A stretch of 64,000 nucleotides of DNA, from NCBI GenBank assembly GCA_029255685.2, contig CM055311.2:15212952-15276951 (forward strand). Direction: 5' to 3'. The position numbers and the translations under genes are program-made. The DNA comes from Silene conica (lineage: Eukaryota > Streptophyta > Magnoliopsida > Caryophyllales > Caryophyllaceae). The notes under the pieces were generated by a model. The model was not told where the DNA came from. It ran no database searches and worked only from the letters and a program-made list of their open reading frames with translations. Shown here one piece after another: positions 43,691 to 55,006 of the stretch; positions within the stretch are counted from its first letter, which is position 1; the number at the start of each line of letters is the position of its first letter.

Positions 43691-45704
43691 GACTTTTCAA
43701 GCCTTGTAGCTTGAGCTTCTTGAGATCAACACAGCGACGAAAATCTGAAGCGTATCCATCAGGAAACTTCAACTTCCTTAACCACTCACATAATACCTTC
43801 TTTTGAGCTTTGTCCAGAGTGTAAATGGCTTTTGGCTTCGATCCATCTTTGCGAATGTGTAATTTGGGACGATCACAAAATGTCTTTATGTCTTTTCTAG
43901 AAGCAACAGTATCACATGTTTCGCCTTCAACATCCATGATCATGTCAATGAGTTGCTCAAAAAAGTTCTTCTCTATGTGCATTACATCCAAATTGTGTCT
44001 GATTAGCATAGTTTTCCAATATAGAAGGTCCCAAAAAATGCTTCTTTTATACCAACCATTCTTCTTCTTTTTCAGCTCTTTAAACTCTTCATCGGTACCA
44101 TCAATAGAAGATGGCAAATCACGTACCAACTCCCACAACGCATCACCCGGAAGATGAACTGGAGCTTCATCAAGTACTTGTTTACCTTTTTTGAAAGCTT
44201 TTTTGTTGCTCCTTAGAAGATTACCGTCTGGTAAGAAGCATCTGTGACAGTCAAACCAACTCATTTTCTTGCAATTTGGAAGCCAAAAAGCTTTACTTTC
44301 AACCATGCAATGAGGACATGCTTTCTGTCCCGCAGTAGCCCAACCGGATAGCATACCATATGCGGGAAAATCGTTTATTGTCCACAAAAGTGAAGCTCTA
44401 AGTTGAAAATTTTGCTTCCTGAAAACGTCATATGTTTCGACCCCAACTTCCCACAACTGTCTCAATTCTTCCACTAATGGTTGTAAATAAACATCCAAAT
44501 GCCCTTTCGGATTCTTAGGCCCGGGAATAATGAGAGACAAGAAAATAAATTCCCTTTTCATACATAACCAAGGGGGTAAGTTGTATGGTGTGACCATTAC
44601 GGGCCAACAAGAGTATTTCTTACCAAATTGGGTAAAAGGACTAAATCCATCCGTACACAAGCCAAGTCGCACATTACGGGGTTCCGCGGCAAATTCAGGA
44701 TACATCTGATCAAAAAGTTTCCATTCTTCCCCGTCACTTGGATGACACATCTTACCCGGAGTACGCTGATTTTCTTTGTGCCATGTCATGTGTTCGGAAA
44801 TTTTTTTGGTAGAGTAAATTCTTTGAAGTCTTGGGGAAAGAGGAAGGTAAATTAATTGGTTCTCTGCTATTGGTTTCTTACACTTTTGACCCCTTCTATT
44901 ACTCTTGTTGCCTTTTTTAGGTTTCAAAACAACTTCTCCATCACTTGTCTGAAATCTATCCATTCCACATTTTTTGCACTTGTCAAGCAACGCATCATCT
45001 TTCCAAAAGAGCATACATCCTTCGGGACATGCGTCAATCTTTTGATGCGGTAATTGAAGTCCTTTAACTACTTTTTTTGTATTGTAGAAACTTCGAGTCA
45101 TGACATTATCTTCGGGGATAGCATCCTCAAGCAGAGAAGCAATACCATCAACGGCATTAAATGACATATTATTCTCACACTTCAAGGTTACTATCCTAGA
45201 GGCCGCTTGTAATAATGACATTCTGCTCCCTTCGTATAAAGGTTGTTCCGCAGCTTTTAACATGTCAAAAAAAGCCTTTGCTTGGGGATTTGGAGGTTGT
45301 TCTTCATTCATAGCTCGATGGTCGTCATCATTGAGAACATTGTACTCCAAGGAATCAACAATCATATCTCTATATGGGTTCTCATCAAGTTGTTGGATGT
45401 GAGGTTGGATGTGAGGATGTTCGTGAATTGGAGAATATACTTCCCCATGAGAAATCCAATTATAATAATTTGGACAAAACCCGTTTGTATAGAGATGTTC
45501 TTGTACCTCAAGGACAATTGTGTATTTCATGTTTTTACATTTGTTACAAGGACACCTAAGTTGATTTTCTACCGAGTTATATTCATCTTGTTGCTTAGCA
45601 AATTCAATAAACTCAGCAACACCCTCTATAAACCTAGCATTAGGACGTTTTTTCTTAATACCAACCCTTCCATCATACATCCATGAACGTTCCAATCTCT
45701 TCAT
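43659..45704 (-). CDS. TNP2-like CACTA transposase, C-terminally shortened
   Basis: 681 residues from ATG 45704. Residues about 5-90 form the transposase-associated domain (RSWMYDGR, CPCNKCKN at 51-58, HLYTNGFCPNYYNWISHGE). Residues about 320-600 form the Transposase_21 (Tnp2) core: LGLCTDGFSPF with D352, WTINDFPAYGMLSGW with D445, a CPHC motif at 463-466, and HNLDVMHIEKN with E578. The D-D-E reading of these three is inferred from family descriptions. The frame ends GLKSHDCHVFM plus three unrelated residues, just where the DUF4218 domain should start. That domain and DUF4216, normally several hundred residues together, are missing, so an internal deletion with frame change is likely. The protein would cut transposon ends in the nucleus; this copy is probably inactive. 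Confidence 0.9.
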   Translation of the reverse strand: MKRLERSWMYDGRVGIKKKRPNARFIEGVAEFIEFAKQQDEYNSVENQLRCPCNKCKNMKYTIVLEVQEHLYTNGFCPNYYNWISHGEVYSPIHEHPHIQPHIQQLDENPYRDMIVDSLEYNVLNDDDHRAMNEEQPPNPQAKAFFDMLKAAEQPLYEGSRMSLLQAASRIVTLKCENNMSFNAVDGIASLLEDAIPEDNVMTRSFYNTKKVVKGLQLPHQKIDACPEGCMLFWKDDALLDKCKKCGMDRFQTSDGEVVLKPKKGNKSNRRGQKCKKPIAENQLIYLPLSPRLQRIYSTKKISEHMTWHKENQRTPGKMCHPSDGEEWKLFDQMYPEFAAEPRNVRLGLCTDGFSPFTQFGKKYSCWPVMVTPYNLPPWLCMKREFIFLSLIIPGPKNPKGHLDVYLQPLVEELRQLWEVGVETYDVFRKQNFQLRASLLWTINDFPAYGMLSGWATAGQKACPHCMVESKAFWLPNCKKMSWFDCHRCFLPDGNLLRSNKKAFKKGKQVLDEAPVHLPGDALWELVRDLPSSIDGTDEEFKELKKKKNGWYKRSIFWDLLYWKTMLIRHNLDVMHIEKNFFEQLIDMIMDVEGETCDTVASRKDIKTFCDRPKLHIRKDGSKPKAIYTLDKAQKKVLCEWLRKLKFPDGYASDFRRCVDLKKLKLQGLKSHDCHVFMGSH

Positions 45705-46560
45705 TTTAATCTAAACATAAATCCATAAACAAAAAATCTTTCAACAACCTCGCTCAATCGTAAGATAATAACAACTTATATATCAAAAATCCCCATTTTT
45801 TATAAATCATAACAATTACAAGCATAACAACATAAATAAAACAAACTTATAACAACATCGTCTTAATCAACATAATACAACATTAATAAAAATTCCCCAA
45901 TTAATTTACAACATTAATAAAAAACCCCAATTAATTTACAACATTGATAAAAAAAACCCAAATTAATTAACAACATTAATAAAAAAAACCCCAATTAATT
46001 TACAACATTAATCAACATAATACAACATTACAATCATAACAACATTAATCAAAAATCCCCAATTTTCAATTTTTATAAACCCTAACCCATAATTTAACAT
46101 AATTAAGTAAAATTACAAACATAAAATCATTAATAAGGCAACCAACATTAATCATATGAACCCTAACCCCCAATTTCATATGAACCCTAACCCCCAATTT
46201 CACTAATTATCATCCTAATTGGCTCTATTACTTAATTAACTACAACCTAATAAGCTAAGACGATCTTAATTGGCTACTACATCAATAAATCTACAAAACA
46301 AAACAAAAATCAAACTAAAAATCGAAATTAAACTAAGAAAAATACAAACCTCCAATTAAATAAAGGTTTTCTTAGGTGGTGGTGGCGGCTGCTGTGGTGG
46401 CCGGTGGTGGTGGCAGATGGGGTCGCCGGAGGTGGTGGTGGTGGCTGATGGGGTCGCCGGAGGTGGTGGGTGGTCACGGAAGTAGAGCGGATGTTTTTCG
46501 CCTTTTTGTATTTTTTTTTAAAGAGTCGCGTAATGAATAAAGGGGCCTGTTTCTGATTTA
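45705..46560. other. CACTA-1 upstream region with a 30-32-bp minisatellite
   Basis: Non-coding region in front of the TNP2-like gene, likely its promoter and 5' untranslated part. At about 45876-46018 about five copies of an ACAACATTAATAAAA...CCCCAATTAATTT unit of 30-32 bases lie in tandem. At 46156-46205 a 24-25-base unit (CATATGAACCCTAACCCC...) is doubled. 46375-46470 has doubled GGTGGTGG-rich text. The minus-strand frame at 46328-46585 is low-complexity and not called. Confidence 0.6.
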
Positions 46561-46564
46561 TGGT

Positions 46565-46830
46565 GAAAAATTTTGGCGACTGCAAATTATAAATTGGCGA
46601 CTGAATTTCCTATTTGGCTACTGTTAATACAGTCGCCATTTTTTGGCGCCAATTTTGGCGACTGAGTACAGTCGCCAATCCTCTCTTTGAGTCGCTTTTT
46701 TTTGTCGGTGGTGAAAAAGTTTGGGAAAAATGACAGTCGCCAAATTGGCGACTGATTTCAGTCGCCATTTTTCATCTTCAGTCGCCATTTTGGCGACTAC
46801 ATCCTTCAGTCGCCATTGGTCCGTCGCCTG
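46565..46830. repeat. Right subterminal array of CACTA-1
   Basis: About ten copies of GGCGACTG/CAGTCGCC in both orientations, as at the left end, followed by the terminal inverted repeat ending at 46850. Confidence 0.88.
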
Positions 46831-46853
46831 TTTTGTTTATTCTTGTAGTGAAA

Positions 46854-48356
46854 TTAGGAATCAAACAAATCTCTTTAAATTCTATAGCTTTTATAGCATA
46901 GAGATACAAAGTATAATTTTTCGAACATGACATACACAACAATGTTTTTTTCAAGATCGTCTTAATTTAAGACGACTTTCACATATGATTAAAATAAAAG
47001 TAGAAACCATAAAAGTACATACGAAATAAAAATAAGTGGAAACAAAAAGAGGACTATAAACTTTACTTAATATTTATTAACTTAGATGATCTTAAATAAA
47101 TAAAAACGATTAAAAATATACATTTATAATTTATTTATTTCTTCAATATTTTTTATGTTTCATACGTAATAAGGAACTTCAAATATTTATTTATATTTTT
47201 TTGTTTTTTCTATTTTAATGATTGAAAACTGATATTCTATCTAATCTTCAAAATTAGATCCCGTTAATGAAGAGTGAAATAAATTTATTCGATAAATCTT
47301 ACTTACACTCGTTTTAAATTAACCGTTTTACATTAAAACGAAAGGGTGGTAGTAATGAGCAACTATATGTTTACCAAATTAGCAAAAAGGAAGAAAGAAA
47401 ATGGAAAAAAATCACTTTTCAACCTTCCAACTATTTGACAATTTTTTATTGCTGTATATTAGTAATTAAATATTAAGTGGTTTGAAAACAAAAACAACTT
47501 GACATTAAGTGGTGGAGTAGGGCATGAAGGAAGTTTTTAGTTTTCTAAAATTTAGGAGCCAATAAAATTGCTCTAAATTCTATTCGTTTTTTTTGCAATC
47601 TATTCTATTCCTTTTATAGATAAGAGAAGAGATTAGACCCCTTTAACGAATGGGTGATATAAATTTATTCGATAAATCTTGCTTACACCCGTTGTAAATT
47701 AATCGTTGTAAATTAAAATGAAAGGGTGGTAGTAATGAGCAACTATATGTTTACCAAATTAGCAAAAAGGAAGTCAGAAAATGAAAAAAAAAATCACTTG
47801 TTAACCTTCAAACTATTTGACAATTTTATATTGTTTTATATTAGTAATAAAATATTAAGTGGTTCAAAAAAAAAACTTGATATTAAGTGGTACGGTAGGG
47901 CATGAAGGAAGTTTATTAGTTTTCTAAAATTTAGGAGCCAATAAAATTGCTTTAAATTATATTTCTTTTATAGATAAGAGATGATTTTTGTTATTTTTTT
48001 ATCTTGACAATTGGGTAATTTTATCGTACGCATCCATTATGATTCACTTGTCATTCACAAAATGGTTCATTCCCAGGTTCTTGATCTTTGTGCCAAAGCT
48101 AACTATAAATAAATGATTGAGACGAAAGAAGTACTTTATTTATGTGATATTATCCGCGCATTTTGATAGGAGGTTCATTCACCAATTATTTACCATGTTT
48201 ATGCACAAATAGAACTATACATCCAGATGTATATGAGCATCGTACAACCAATTTAATTGAACCTATATGCAAAAATTCTAAGGTTTTAAAATTTTGACTT
48301 CCATTTTAATATTTTAGGTGTTAAAATCAAAGTTTATGTATTATTTTTTAGTTGTA
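46854..48356. other. AT-rich spacer with a tandem duplication
   Basis: No gene seen. It holds two diverged copies of a unit of about 350 bases: about 47266-47622 and about 47637-47985 (shared GGGTGGTAGTAATGAGCAAC, TATGTTTACCAAATTAGC and GGGCATGAAGGAAGTTT). The remainder (46854-47260 and 47990-48356) is plain AT-rich sequence. It ends with ttgta (48352-48356), the candidate target site of Ath-1. Confidence 0.7.
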
Positions 48357-48619
48357 TGATGTGTGCATTTTATATACACATTTTTGGCCTTTTTAGCATA
48401 CATTTTCACGCCTTTTCCGTAGTATTTTGCTACGATTTTCTCCCGAATAGTCTACTTTGGGTTGTTTCGCATTATTTGCAGGAATGAGCCGGAGCGGAGT
48501 CAAATTAGCCTTTTTATGGTCTTTCAAGCTTGCATATGGAAGTCGGAATAATGGGAACCTACTGCCCTGAGACGCGTGGAATAATTCTCCGAGGTTGGAG
48601 AAGTGTTGGAGGTGGTCAA

Positions 48620-48865
48620 AGCCCGTCGATCGGGAGGTTTATGGCTCGATCGACTTGTTCTTACATGAAGGGATGCTCCATCGAGTTCATTTGTGCTCGG
48701 TCGAGTATACGCTGAGTTGATACCTCTCGATCGAGGGACTTGCATTCTCGGTCGAATTGGTTGCCAAGTTTAAGATCTCGATCGAGTACATTATGTTCTC
48801 GATCAAGCAGTTGCTTAAGGATTCTTCTCGATCGAGGATTTATTCTTCTCGATCGAGGAACTCGC
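48620..48865 (+). repeat. TCGATCGA palindrome array in Ath-1 LTR
   Basis: About ten exact or near copies of CTCGATCGAG (variants CTCGGTCGAG, CTCGATCAAG) spaced about 15-35 bases, in otherwise unique sequence. The same motif recurs in the gag of this element at about 51035-51285 and in the solo LTR at about 11100-11360. Confidence 0.9.
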
Positions 48866-48914
48866 TGTCTGTTGAGCTTCCCTGTTCACGTCATCTTTAG
48901 TTTAGAATTTTGGT

Positions 48915-48920
48915 TATAAA
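48915..48920 (+). promoter_or_regulatory. Candidate TATA box of the Ath-1 LTR
   Basis: TATAAA in GGTTATAAAAAGAAAG, just after the palindrome array. Position and context suit an LTR core promoter; there is no transcript evidence. Confidence 0.4.
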
Positions 48921-49745
48921 AAGAAAGCAATCATGGACAGGAGAAGATATCTCTTTTTCCAGAAACAAAACTTCGATACTATGTTACTTCATATTTTATT
49001 TTTCTAGTCTTCAGTTTGGCATCATTCTCTTGTATTCGGAACGGATTTCCTTCTTCCATTCATCTTATGTTATATAATTTTGGTATTTTGTCCTTTTAAT
49101 CTTATTTCAATTCTTGTCAAAAGTTTCTGCCATGTTTCTATATTTGAAATTTGTTATATTGTTCTCCCTTTAATCATGAGTAGCTAATTATCCCATTAGG
49201 ATTTAGGATAGCCATGGCGTAGGTTGTTTTACTAGATTATAATACCCGTAATTTGGTTTGTATGTATCCGTCGCATCTTATATCTGTTAATTGTTTGCGT
49301 CGATGCACTCAATAGACTGCTTAGAAACCCTCTTTGCCCAGATCGGAAGATTTCTTTAGGGGTAGTTCTGCGACGATTATTAGGACTATGCTAATTAGGG
49401 CGGAAGCTAAGTTAGTCTAGTCTTAGGGTGAATAGCAGACCGGAAGGACCTTTTCGTTACCCATAAACCACAATTGGGGTGTTCTAAGTTTGTAGTTCAG
49501 ACCTAGTTGCCATGGTGAACCGAAGATCCTAGTGTTCTCTTCTTGTTATTTTCCCCTCTACCTTTTTCTCGTAGTTTTAGTGACAAATTAAACTAAACCC
49601 CCAAAATGGGTTACTTCAGACGGACTTGTTTAAACTATAGAATTCTCATCTCTCTGTGGATACGATACCCGACTATCACTGCTACATTTAGTTGAGACCG
49701 GTTAGGTTTTATTTTTGATAGGGTTGCGACAGCCGTGTCAAATTT

Positions 49746-49763
49746 TGGCGCCGTTGCCGGGGA
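49746..49763 (+). other. Primer-binding site of Ath-1
   Basis: TGGCGCCGTTGCCGGGGA five bases after the LTR end. This is the site characteristic of Athila/Tat-lineage elements. Confidence 0.92.
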
Positions 49764-49867
49764 GACGGTGTAATTTTATAGTTTAATCTTGTTTGTCTTT
49801 TTGTCTCAAGGAATTTATTCCTTGAAACAGTTCTTACATTTTGTCCTAGTGTTTAGTGCTTGCAGGT

Positions 49868-51448
49868 ATGCCCAATATCACAAGTCATTCTAAGCCTAGT
49901 GTAAATGACTTGCCCAAAGGACTTATTCTTCCTACAACTAAGGAGGGGACGTTCGGTATTCATCCGTCTTTTCTGCAGCTAGTGGAACGGAATGTGTTCA
50001 AGGGCAAGGTAGATGAAGACCCGACCAAACATGTTGAGCTTTTCACTGATTATTGCTCAACTATCCCGCTAGTCGCCGGAGTAACTCGAGATAAGGTTAA
50101 GGAATTTTTATTTCCTTTTTCCTTAGTAGACGATGCCAAAGACAGGTGGAGAGATCTTGATATGACAACTGCCGAGGTTGTGGATTGGAATACTTTGGCA
50201 ATTGCATTCTACATACGTTATTTTCCTCCTCAACGGACTGCTGCGTTGAGAGGGCAAATCACTAATTTTACTCAAGCCAAAGCCGAAAATTTGAGTGAAG
50301 CGTGGGCTAGATTTAAAAAGCTGGTTCGCTCAGTTCCTCATCATGGATTTGAGCGTTGGTACTTATGCACTCAATTTTACAACGGGCTGCAATATGAGCA
50401 TAGGGCGATTCTTGATGCAGCCGTGCTAGGAAGGTTTCAAGTTAATGTGGCCGATGAAAAGGGTTGGCAGTTAATAGAGAATTTGGCTACTTACACAGCC
50501 AACTATGGGAACCTTAGGAGTGAGCAACTTGTCACCGCTAGTGCCGTTGTTGAAGATGTTCATGTGGATGAAATGGTGAATAAAGATGAAATAGATCAAG
50601 TTTGTGCTACGGAAGTGGTGTGTGGTAGATGTGGTGAAGAGGGACATGACCCTATCTCTTGTATGGCCGAACCCGAGCGTGTTTATGCATATAGGAGATA
50701 TAAGCAAGGAGGTTCGTTCTCCGAGCTTTATGCGGATTTAACCTCTACAAAGAGCCAACCACTAACTCATAATGGCCAAGTACTCATTACCCAAACCGAG
50801 TACGACAATCTTAAAGCAACTATCCATGAGCAAAAGGTTGAGCAGAAATTGAGCGCGGATGCCTTCCGCGCATTGCTTGAGAAATGTGAGACTTTGTTTC
50901 CCGAGAAGGACTCGGTTCTTGCAGTCAATTTGAGGAGTGGTCTCAGTTATAACGGACCAGTATATAACCCAGTTAGCACAACTACCGAGGTGGAAACAGA
51001 GGCCCATGTAATAGACGGAGATCAGCTAAAAAGAGGTCGATCGAGTGAACAATTGTCTCGATCGACCGGTTTTGAGAAACAATTTTCTCGATCGTTAAAA
51101 GCTGGTGAAGAAAATCATCGATCGAGTGAATTTACTCCTCGATCAACCAACTTAGATGCAGAAGGTGTTCGATCGAGGAACATGACACCTCGATTGAACA
51201 ATTTGGAAGTCCAGAGTCCTCATTCCAGAGCAATTGCAGAAGAAAGCTCTCGATCAAGCAATTGTGAGCCTCGATCGAGAGCAAAGCAGAACATAGTCAC
51301 TAATTCAGAATCCGTGAGTGACAAAGTACCCTCCCCTGCTGTGGGGGTACTGAGGAATGACAAAGGAAAGGAGAAAGTTGGGGACCCACTTCCGATGATT
51401 AAAGTTCCCTACCTAGGCCGACTGCGAGATACAAAGACGGAGAGGTAA
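49868..51448 (+). pseudogene. Athila-type gag of Ath-1
   Basis: I take the ATG at 49868 as start (MPNITSHSKP). The core LIENLATYTANYG, 'FPFSLVDDAKDRWRDL' and 'FYNGLQYEHRAILDAA' match plant Athila/Tat gag. One CCHC knuckle, CGRCGEEGHDPISC, is at about 50623-50665. The C-terminal third (about residues 390-480) is low-complexity, with repeated RSS, SRST, PRST and SRS tripeptides, because the DNA repeats the palindrome TCGATCGA at about 27-30-base spacing. Gag forms the particle in living relatives. Confidence 0.88.
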
Positions 51449-51460
51449 TTTAACAAGTTT

Positions 51461-51997
51461 GTGGATATGGTACGTGGCATTCAGGTAACCATTCCTCTTG
51501 TTGAGTTAATTACCCAAGTTCCGTCTTACGCAAAATTTATGAAAGATATCATTACGCGTAAGAAGGACTTTGGAGAATTTTCTACAGTCGCTTTTATTGA
51601 AGAGTCTAGTAGCTTGATTCTATGTAAATCCCCTCCCAAATTAAAAGACCCGGGTAGTTTCTCGATTTCTTGTGTCATAGGATATGTGACGATAGATAGG
51701 ACATTGTGTGACCTTGGAACTAGTGTTAGTGTCATACCCTATTCTATCTTTTCCAAGCTTAACTTGGGTCGCCTAAAAACGACCAATATCACCTTACAGA
51801 TGGCAGACATATATGTTAGACGGCCTTTAGGTATCTTGGAAGATGTGCCAGTTAAGGTGGGCAAATTTTTCATCCCAGTGGACTTCATTGTTTTAGGTAT
51901 TGCTGAAGATACCCGTACCCAGATTATTCTAGGTAGACCGTTTCTGTGCACTGCTGGAGCTATAATAGATGTTAGACTTGGGCGTTTGACTCTATAG
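51461..51997 (+). pseudogene. Aspartic protease region of Ath-1
   Basis: The segment VTIDRTLCDLGTSVSVIPYS is the retropepsin active-site region in its Athila form, and 'TQIILGRPFLCTAGAIIDV' is the downstream G-R-P-F motif of Athila/Tat protease. It follows gag directly. Confidence 0.85.
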
Positions 51998-52194
51998 GTA
52001 GGGGATGACATGATTACATTTAATCTGCCCGAGACTTTGTCTAGACCTATGATAGAGGACACTTGTTATTCAGTAGACGTTATTGATGAGTCTTCTTATG
52101 AGGTTTGGTCGTATTCCTTGACTAGGGATCAGTTAGAGTCACTGATGTTGTAGCTGAGTGTGCAGATTATGCGGATCACGAGGATTGGGATTCT

Positions 52195-53567
52195 GTGGAG
52201 GAATTGTTCGGAGTTGCTGTCGATGAGACAGAGGTGACTGATGCGGTTACATTGATTGATGCCGAGTTGGAACAGGTAGAGAACCTAGCACATCCTTTGT
52301 GCTCAGCTGAGGTAAAGGTCCCGGAGCGTAAGGCCTTTCCCTCTCATCTTAAGTATGTTTTCCTTGATAATACTGAACAATTTCCTGTTATAATAAGTGC
52401 TACACTTAATGATGATCAGCTAACTGCTTTGTTGAGTGTCCTTAAGAGAAACAGGAAAGCAATGGGCTATTCACTCGATGACATTAAGGGCATCAGCCCT
52501 GATGTCTGCATGCACAGGATAGAGCTGGAAGAGGGTCACAAACCTTGCAGATAAGATCAGCGGAAACTAAATCCCAAGTTGGAAGAGGTAGTGACGGCTG
52601 AGGTCATGAAATTACTTGATCCAGGTATAATTTATTCAGTTGGCAATTCAAAATGGGTAAGTCCTGTTCAGGTAGTGCCTAAGAAAGGAGGTACTACTGT
52701 TGTGACTAATGAAAAGAATGATTTAATACCTACTAGACTTGTGACCGGATGGCGGATGTGTATAGATTATCGACAATTGAATACCGCCACTAAGAAAGAT
52801 CATTTTCCCCTTCCCTTCATTGACCAGATGATAGAGAGGTTAGCTTCACATGAGTTTTCCTGCTATCTGGATGGATACTCAGGGTTCTTTCAGATCCCTA
52901 TTCATCCAGATGACAAGGAAAAGACTACATTGACCTGTCCTAAGGGTGTCTTTGCTTCGTAGGATGCCTTTTGGTCTATGTAATGCCCCTGCCACCTTTC
53001 AAAGGTGTATGATAGGGATATTTTCTGAGTATATAGAGTCTATCATGGAAGTTTTTCTGGGCGATTTCAGTGTTTATGGGAATGATTTTGAGCATTGTTT
53101 AGCTAACCTTGACAAAGTTTTGTAGCGCTGCATTGAGGTTAATCTGGTGGTAAACTGGGAGAAGTGTCACTTTATGGTTAAGGAGGGTGTTGTCCTTGGG
53201 CACTTGGTCTATAATAGGGGTATTAAGGTAGATAGAGCACAGGTGCAGGTGATCGAGCAATTACCCCCTCCGGTTAATGTCAAAGGGATGAGAAGTTTTC
53301 TTGGTCATGCCGGATTTTATCGCCGGTTTATCAAGGACTTCTCTAAGATTGCTCAACCGCTAACACAATTGCTTCTGAAGGATAGTCCTTTTGTTTTTAC
53401 TGATGATTGTCTTTCTGCTTTTAACACTTTGAAGCAGGCTCTGGTTTCAGCACCTATCATTCAGCCTCCAGATCGGACACTACCATTCGAGATTATGTGC
53501 GATGCCAGTGATTACGCACTAGGAGCAGTGCTAGGTCTGGGGAAAGATAAGGCGTTGAGTGCAATAT
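52195..53567 (+). pseudogene. Reverse transcriptase and RNase H start of Ath-1
   Basis: RT motifs: GWRMCIDYRQLN, 'KKDHFPLPFIDQMIERLASH', 'YLDGYSGFFQIPIHPDD' (about 52750-52925), then 'VVLGHLVYNRGIKVD', 'SFLGHAGFYRRFIKDFSKIA' (about 53190-53350), and the beginning of RNase H 'FEIMCDASDYALGAVLG' (about 53490-53540). All are typical of Athila. The region has several breaks and is cut by the Nona-2 insertion. Confidence 0.87.
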
Positions 53568-54953
53568 TGTTATACCCCGTAATTTAGTCTCGGTTAACGA
53601 CAGTCAAACCGTGTTTTATACTCGTATTTCAAAATGAATGTTTATATAGTATTTTACGTCAACTGTTATTATTTTTATAGATTATTTTGTATTTCATAAT
53701 TATTTTATATTTGATGATTAGTTCCTAAAATGACATTTTATTCTTATTTCTTTAACTTTAATAATATATTTTTAATTAATTATTTTTCCCTATTTTATAT
53801 TTAGTACCCAACTATACTTAATTCCTATTTATTTGTTTTGCCTAAACCCTATGTTTCCGTTCACCCCAACCCCAACCCTATTTTCTAATCCATCGACAAT
53901 AGCCTCCCATATCCCGTACAATTTCAAAACCCTAATTCATATCAGTCGCCATGGGATTGAGGGAGAACGAGAGACATCATCATCATCATCGCTCGTCAAC
54001 CACCGTAACCAACACTTGTAAGCTTCGTTTTTTTGTCAACAATGGCCTGTTTATCTTCACGCTGTTCTTTTTTTATTTGCAATTGAGTTGTTGTAAAGGC
54101 TTCGTTTTGGTACAAGTAGTAGGGGTAGTCGAAGTAGGGTGTCTGTAGGTTGTTTTGGGTGCTGTCGGGTGGTGCGTGGTGGCCGGAGCACCACCAGAAA
54201 AGGGTCGTGTATATGAACAGAATCAAGGGAAAACAGAGCAGGAGGACGGGTAGTTTTAGCGCCTGTTTTCAGGTGGTTGTAGGGGCGTCAAGGATTGGTG
54301 ATTACCATTAGGGTAGTCGTGGGAGGTGAGAGAAGTCGGGGTAGGGTCAGGTGGTGGTTAAGGTGGTGGCAGTAGCAGCTGGAGTCGGGTTTCTACATTG
54401 AGTGTATCGATGGTTACAGGAAACCGAGTTGAGACGTGAGTTTTGATGGTGGTTTTATGGCAGTAGAAAGGAGACTAGAGCGGAAGGTTACCCACTCTGG
54501 AACCACCGTGGGTCAGTGGTGACAACGGTTGTGGCAGAGGTGGTGGGAAGGCATGGTGGAGAGAGAAAACAATGAGATAAGTAAGGGGTATGCATTCGAG
54601 TTGCTGGAAACGGAGTAAGTACGTGTATGTGCAGGCTGTTTAGGATAGGCGTGGTGGTTGTCGTGGTGGCCTCTGATGGTGGCTCAAGGGTGGAAGTTAC
54701 AGTGGGTAGTACAAACTTTAGAATGGGGCCAGTGGTGTCGGTGGTGAGGGACCAAGCTAGTGTCGGTGGTGTCGCGAAGTTGGTGTAGGGTCTGTTCGCG
54801 TTTTGCTTTTGATGTCGTAGTCTGTATGTTTGTATGGGCTGTGCATGATGCTTGATGCGTGCTAGTATTATCTTATTATTATTATTATTGTATTATTACT
54901 ATAATTGTTATGTTATCATGATTATCATGACAATTGTTGTTATGGTTGACGTG

Positions 54954-55006
<53 letters not shown>

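Larger units (their letters stand above)
40938..46850 (-). mobile_element. CACTA-1: En/Spm-type DNA transposon
   Basis: Terminal inverted repeats of 31 bases starting CACTACAAGAATA and containing AACAGGCGACGGA, with two mismatches between ends. 3-bp target duplication aaa at 40935-40937 and 46851-46853. Subterminal arrays of GGCGACTG on both strands at each end. Both genes lie on the minus strand: TNP2-like transposase (43659-45704) and a downstream TNPA-like gene (41610-43227). En/Spm elements move by cut and paste, with the large protein cutting the ends and the small one binding subterminal motifs. The transposase is shortened, so this copy is probably not self-sufficient, though its ends look usable. 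Confidence 0.95.
48357..49740 (+). repeat. 5' LTR of Ath-1
   Basis: TGATGTGTGCATTTTATATA...GCGACAGCCGTGTCA, with the same ends as the solo LTR at 9883-11624. A CTCGATCGAG-type array occupies about 48620-48865. A plausible TATAAA lies downstream at 48915. The stretch 49330-49740 is the most similar to the solo LTR (ACCGGAAGGACCTTTTCG, TTTTATTTTTGATAGGGTTG). Confidence 0.9.
48357..53567 (+). mobile_element. Ath-1: Athila-like Ty3/gypsy element, interrupted by Nona-2
   Basis: 5' LTR 48357-49740, a primer-binding site TGGCGCCGTTGCCGGGGA typical of Athila/Tat elements, gag, protease and reverse transcriptase/RNase H. The coding region runs straight into the Nona-2 LTR at 53568; the rest of pol and the 3' LTR should lie beyond the right edge of the window. 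It has several breaks. Confidence 0.9.

Noticed and set aside
46328-46585. Proline/histidine-rich minus-strand frame upstream of the CACTA transposase
   Set aside because: Encoded by a GGTGGTGG-type simple repeat next to the subterminal array; no known CACTA protein fits.
53833-54148. Two small frames with a copy at 62333-62657, suggesting a conserved gene
   Set aside because: The two copies are the two LTRs of one element, so similarity is expected; length differences in a CAT repeat shift the frames.
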